This document shows, one piece after another, positions 5,107-6,364 of a stretch of 6,364 nucleotides of DNA (its first letter is position 1; each line of letters begins with the position of its first letter). A model generated the notes under the pieces. It saw nothing but the letters and a program-made list of their open reading frames with translations, did no database searches and was not told where the DNA came from. Location of the stretch: positions 1-6,364 of the forward strand of contig QMMS01000259.1 of assembly GCA_003647375.1 (NCBI GenBank), in the 5' to 3' direction. The stretch is from Deltaproteobacteria bacterium (lineage in GTDB: Bacteria > Desulfobacterota > Desulfobacteria > Desulfobacterales > B30-G6). The position numbers and the translations under genes were made by a program.

Positions 5107-6309
5107 ATGTATGGAAATCTGGCGATCTTAGGCACATTCATTTTCCTTTACAGTGTTACAAGCGGCGGGCTCGAAAAGACACCCATCAACGGGGCGATAG
5201 TGTTCACTGCTTTTGGTCTTGTTTTCGGGCCCCTCGGGCTGGACCTCCTGACCCTGAAAATGGAAGCCGAGGGTCTCAGCACCTTGGCCGAGTTGACTCT
5301 GGCACTACTCCTGTTTACTGACGCCGCCAATGCAGATCTTGAAAAACTCAAGCACTTCTACAGCATCCCCCTGCGGTTGCTGTTGATTGGCCTGCCGATA
5401 ACCATCCTGTTTGGTTTCGGGGTCGGTTTTGTCTTGTTCGGCGGTCTGACCCTGCTGGAGATTGCAATTCTGGCAACCATGCTGGCACCAACCGATGCCG
5501 CCCTAGGTAAAGCGGTGGTGACAAATGAGACCGTGCCGCCCAACATTCGTGAGAGCTTAAATGTGGAAAGTGGTTTGAACGACGGCATCTGCGTGCCGAT
5601 CCTTTTCCTGTTTCTTGCCCTGGTTACGAAAGCGGGTGCCGAAGGTGGAACTATGATGCTATCATTGAAACTGGTGGCTGAAGAGATTGGTGTCGGTGCT
5701 GGAGTCGGCATTGGCCTGACTTTCCTGGCCAGCTGGTTGCTCAGGCAGTTTATCGCACGGAATTGGATCACTGAAACGTGGAGACAGTTGCCTGTGCCGG
5801 CACTGGCCGTGGTCTGTTTCGCAGTGGCGCAGTGGCTCGGCGGCAGCGGATTCATTGCCTGCTTCGTGGGGGGCATGATGTTCAATAGGGTTAATAAGCA
5901 CCACAAACACTCGCTCCTGCTCGCTGCTGAAGGGACAGGCGATACACTGGCTTTGATTACCTGGGTGGTATTCGGTGGGGCCGTGATAGGCCATTCAATC
6001 GGCTCTCTCACTTGGCCGGTCGTGCTCTACGCAGTGCTCAGTCTCACCCTGGTTCGGATGTTGCCGGTCTTCCTGGTGCTCATTGGCATGAACATGCGGG
6101 CCGATGAAAAGCTGTTCATGGGCTGGTTCGGACCCCGGGGGCTGGCCAGTATTGTTTTTGCCGTGATCGTCATGAACGCACATCTTCCCGGTGGCGGTAC
6201 CATCACGATGACTGTGGTCTGCACCATTATTTTGAGTGTCGTCGCCCACGGAATCAGCGCTAATCCTCTCGTTGCTGCGCTTACTTCGAGATTAAAACGT
6301 TCTGAATAA
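5107..6309 (+). CDS. CPA1-type cation (Na+ or K+):proton antiporter
   Basis: Inner-membrane secondary transporter (400 residues) that probably exchanges Na+ or K+ for H+ to control pH and salt. The chain is hydrophobic throughout, with roughly 12-13 membrane spans. Key motifs are in the usual order: APTDAALGKAVV (127-138) with Thr129-Asp130 in the unwound helix, ESGLNDG (154-160) with the Asn158-Asp159 pair typical of electroneutral CPA1 exchangers, and FGPRGLASIVFA (341-352) with the conserved Arg344. It ends about 15 residues after the last span, so it lacks the TrkA or cyclic-nucleotide domains of some relatives. AAGGAA (5093-5098) lies eight bases before the ATG, a good ribosome binding site. 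It is preceded by 178 bases of AT-rich DNA, so it is probably transcribed on its own. Its G+C content is clearly higher than that of the two small genes upstream. The ion cannot be told from sequence, so no symbol is given. Confidence 0.93.
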   Translation: MYGNLAILGTFIFLYSVTSGGLEKTPINGAIVFTAFGLVFGPLGLDLLTLKMEAEGLSTLAELTLALLLFTDAANADLEKLKHFYSIPLRLLLIGLPITILFGFGVGFVLFGGLTLLEIAILATMLAPTDAALGKAVVTNETVPPNIRESLNVESGLNDGICVPILFLFLALVTKAGAEGGTMMLSLKLVAEEIGVGAGVGIGLTFLASWLLRQFIARNWITETWRQLPVPALAVVCFAVAQWLGGSGFIACFVGGMMFNRVNKHHKHSLLLAAEGTGDTLALITWVVFGGAVIGHSIGSLTWPVVLYAVLSLTLVRMLPVFLVLIGMNMRADEKLFMGWFGPRGLASIVFAVIVMNAHLPGGGTITMTVVCTIILSVVAHGISANPLVAALTSRLKRSE

Positions 6310-6364
6310 CAGTTCGCTTTCAGTAAGTTGAAATTTTGCGATTATTCATAACTCCATATATCAC

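Noticed and set aside
5358..6011. Minus-strand open frame of 217 codons opposite the antiporter gene
   Set aside because: It is rich in Pro, Ser and Thr, as expected for the complement of a membrane protein gene, and has no domain.
6310..6364. Terminator or start of another gene at the right edge
   Set aside because: No hairpin with a T-run and no coding frame is visible in the last 55 bases.

Overview
The window looks like chromosomal DNA from a sulfate-reducer-like member of the Desulfobacterota (Deltaproteobacteria), perhaps a Desulfobacteraceae relative. This is inferred from three gene types that, from memory, are typical of that group: a short MnmA-like thiolase with an NFACT-R-type tail, a DUF3786 protein with an N-terminal iron-sulfur motif, and a small exported protein with a Gly-Trp-Ser-Gly-Thr-Ala-Thr-Pro beta domain. 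Short tandem repeats in the intergenic DNA fit the same picture. No sequence search was possible, so the taxonomy is tentative.

Layout. Positions 1-108 form a long imperfect hairpin just beyond the stop of a minus-strand gene (116-1114) for a predicted tRNA 2-thiouridine synthase-like enzyme. A divergent intergenic region (1115-1229) with a striking concentric dyad separates it from nth, endonuclease III (1230-1865, plus strand). Next comes nfo, endonuclease IV, bracketed by inverted copies of a repeat built from 7-base and 8-base units; a third repeat, of 9-base units, runs into its 5' end. A plus-strand DUF3786 iron-sulfur protein follows (3009-3821). After a gene-free, AT-rich stretch come an IHF/HU-type DNA-binding protein (4120-4404), a small secreted protein (4473-4928) and a complete CPA1-type cation:proton antiporter (5107-6309).

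Functional links. nth and nfo supply two successive steps of base excision repair: glycosylase/lyase, then AP endonuclease/3' end cleaning. They may form a repair pair, but the repeats between them make a simple operon uncertain. The other genes have no clear shared pathway. Three proteins have cysteine patterns that suggest iron-sulfur clusters (thiolase, Nth, DUF3786 protein), which suits an anaerobe. I see no CRISPR array, rRNA, tRNA, transposase or phage gene, and no convincing new multi-gene system. The most unusual material is non-coding: the 108-base hairpin, the dyad in the divergent promoter region, and the repeat architecture around nfo.
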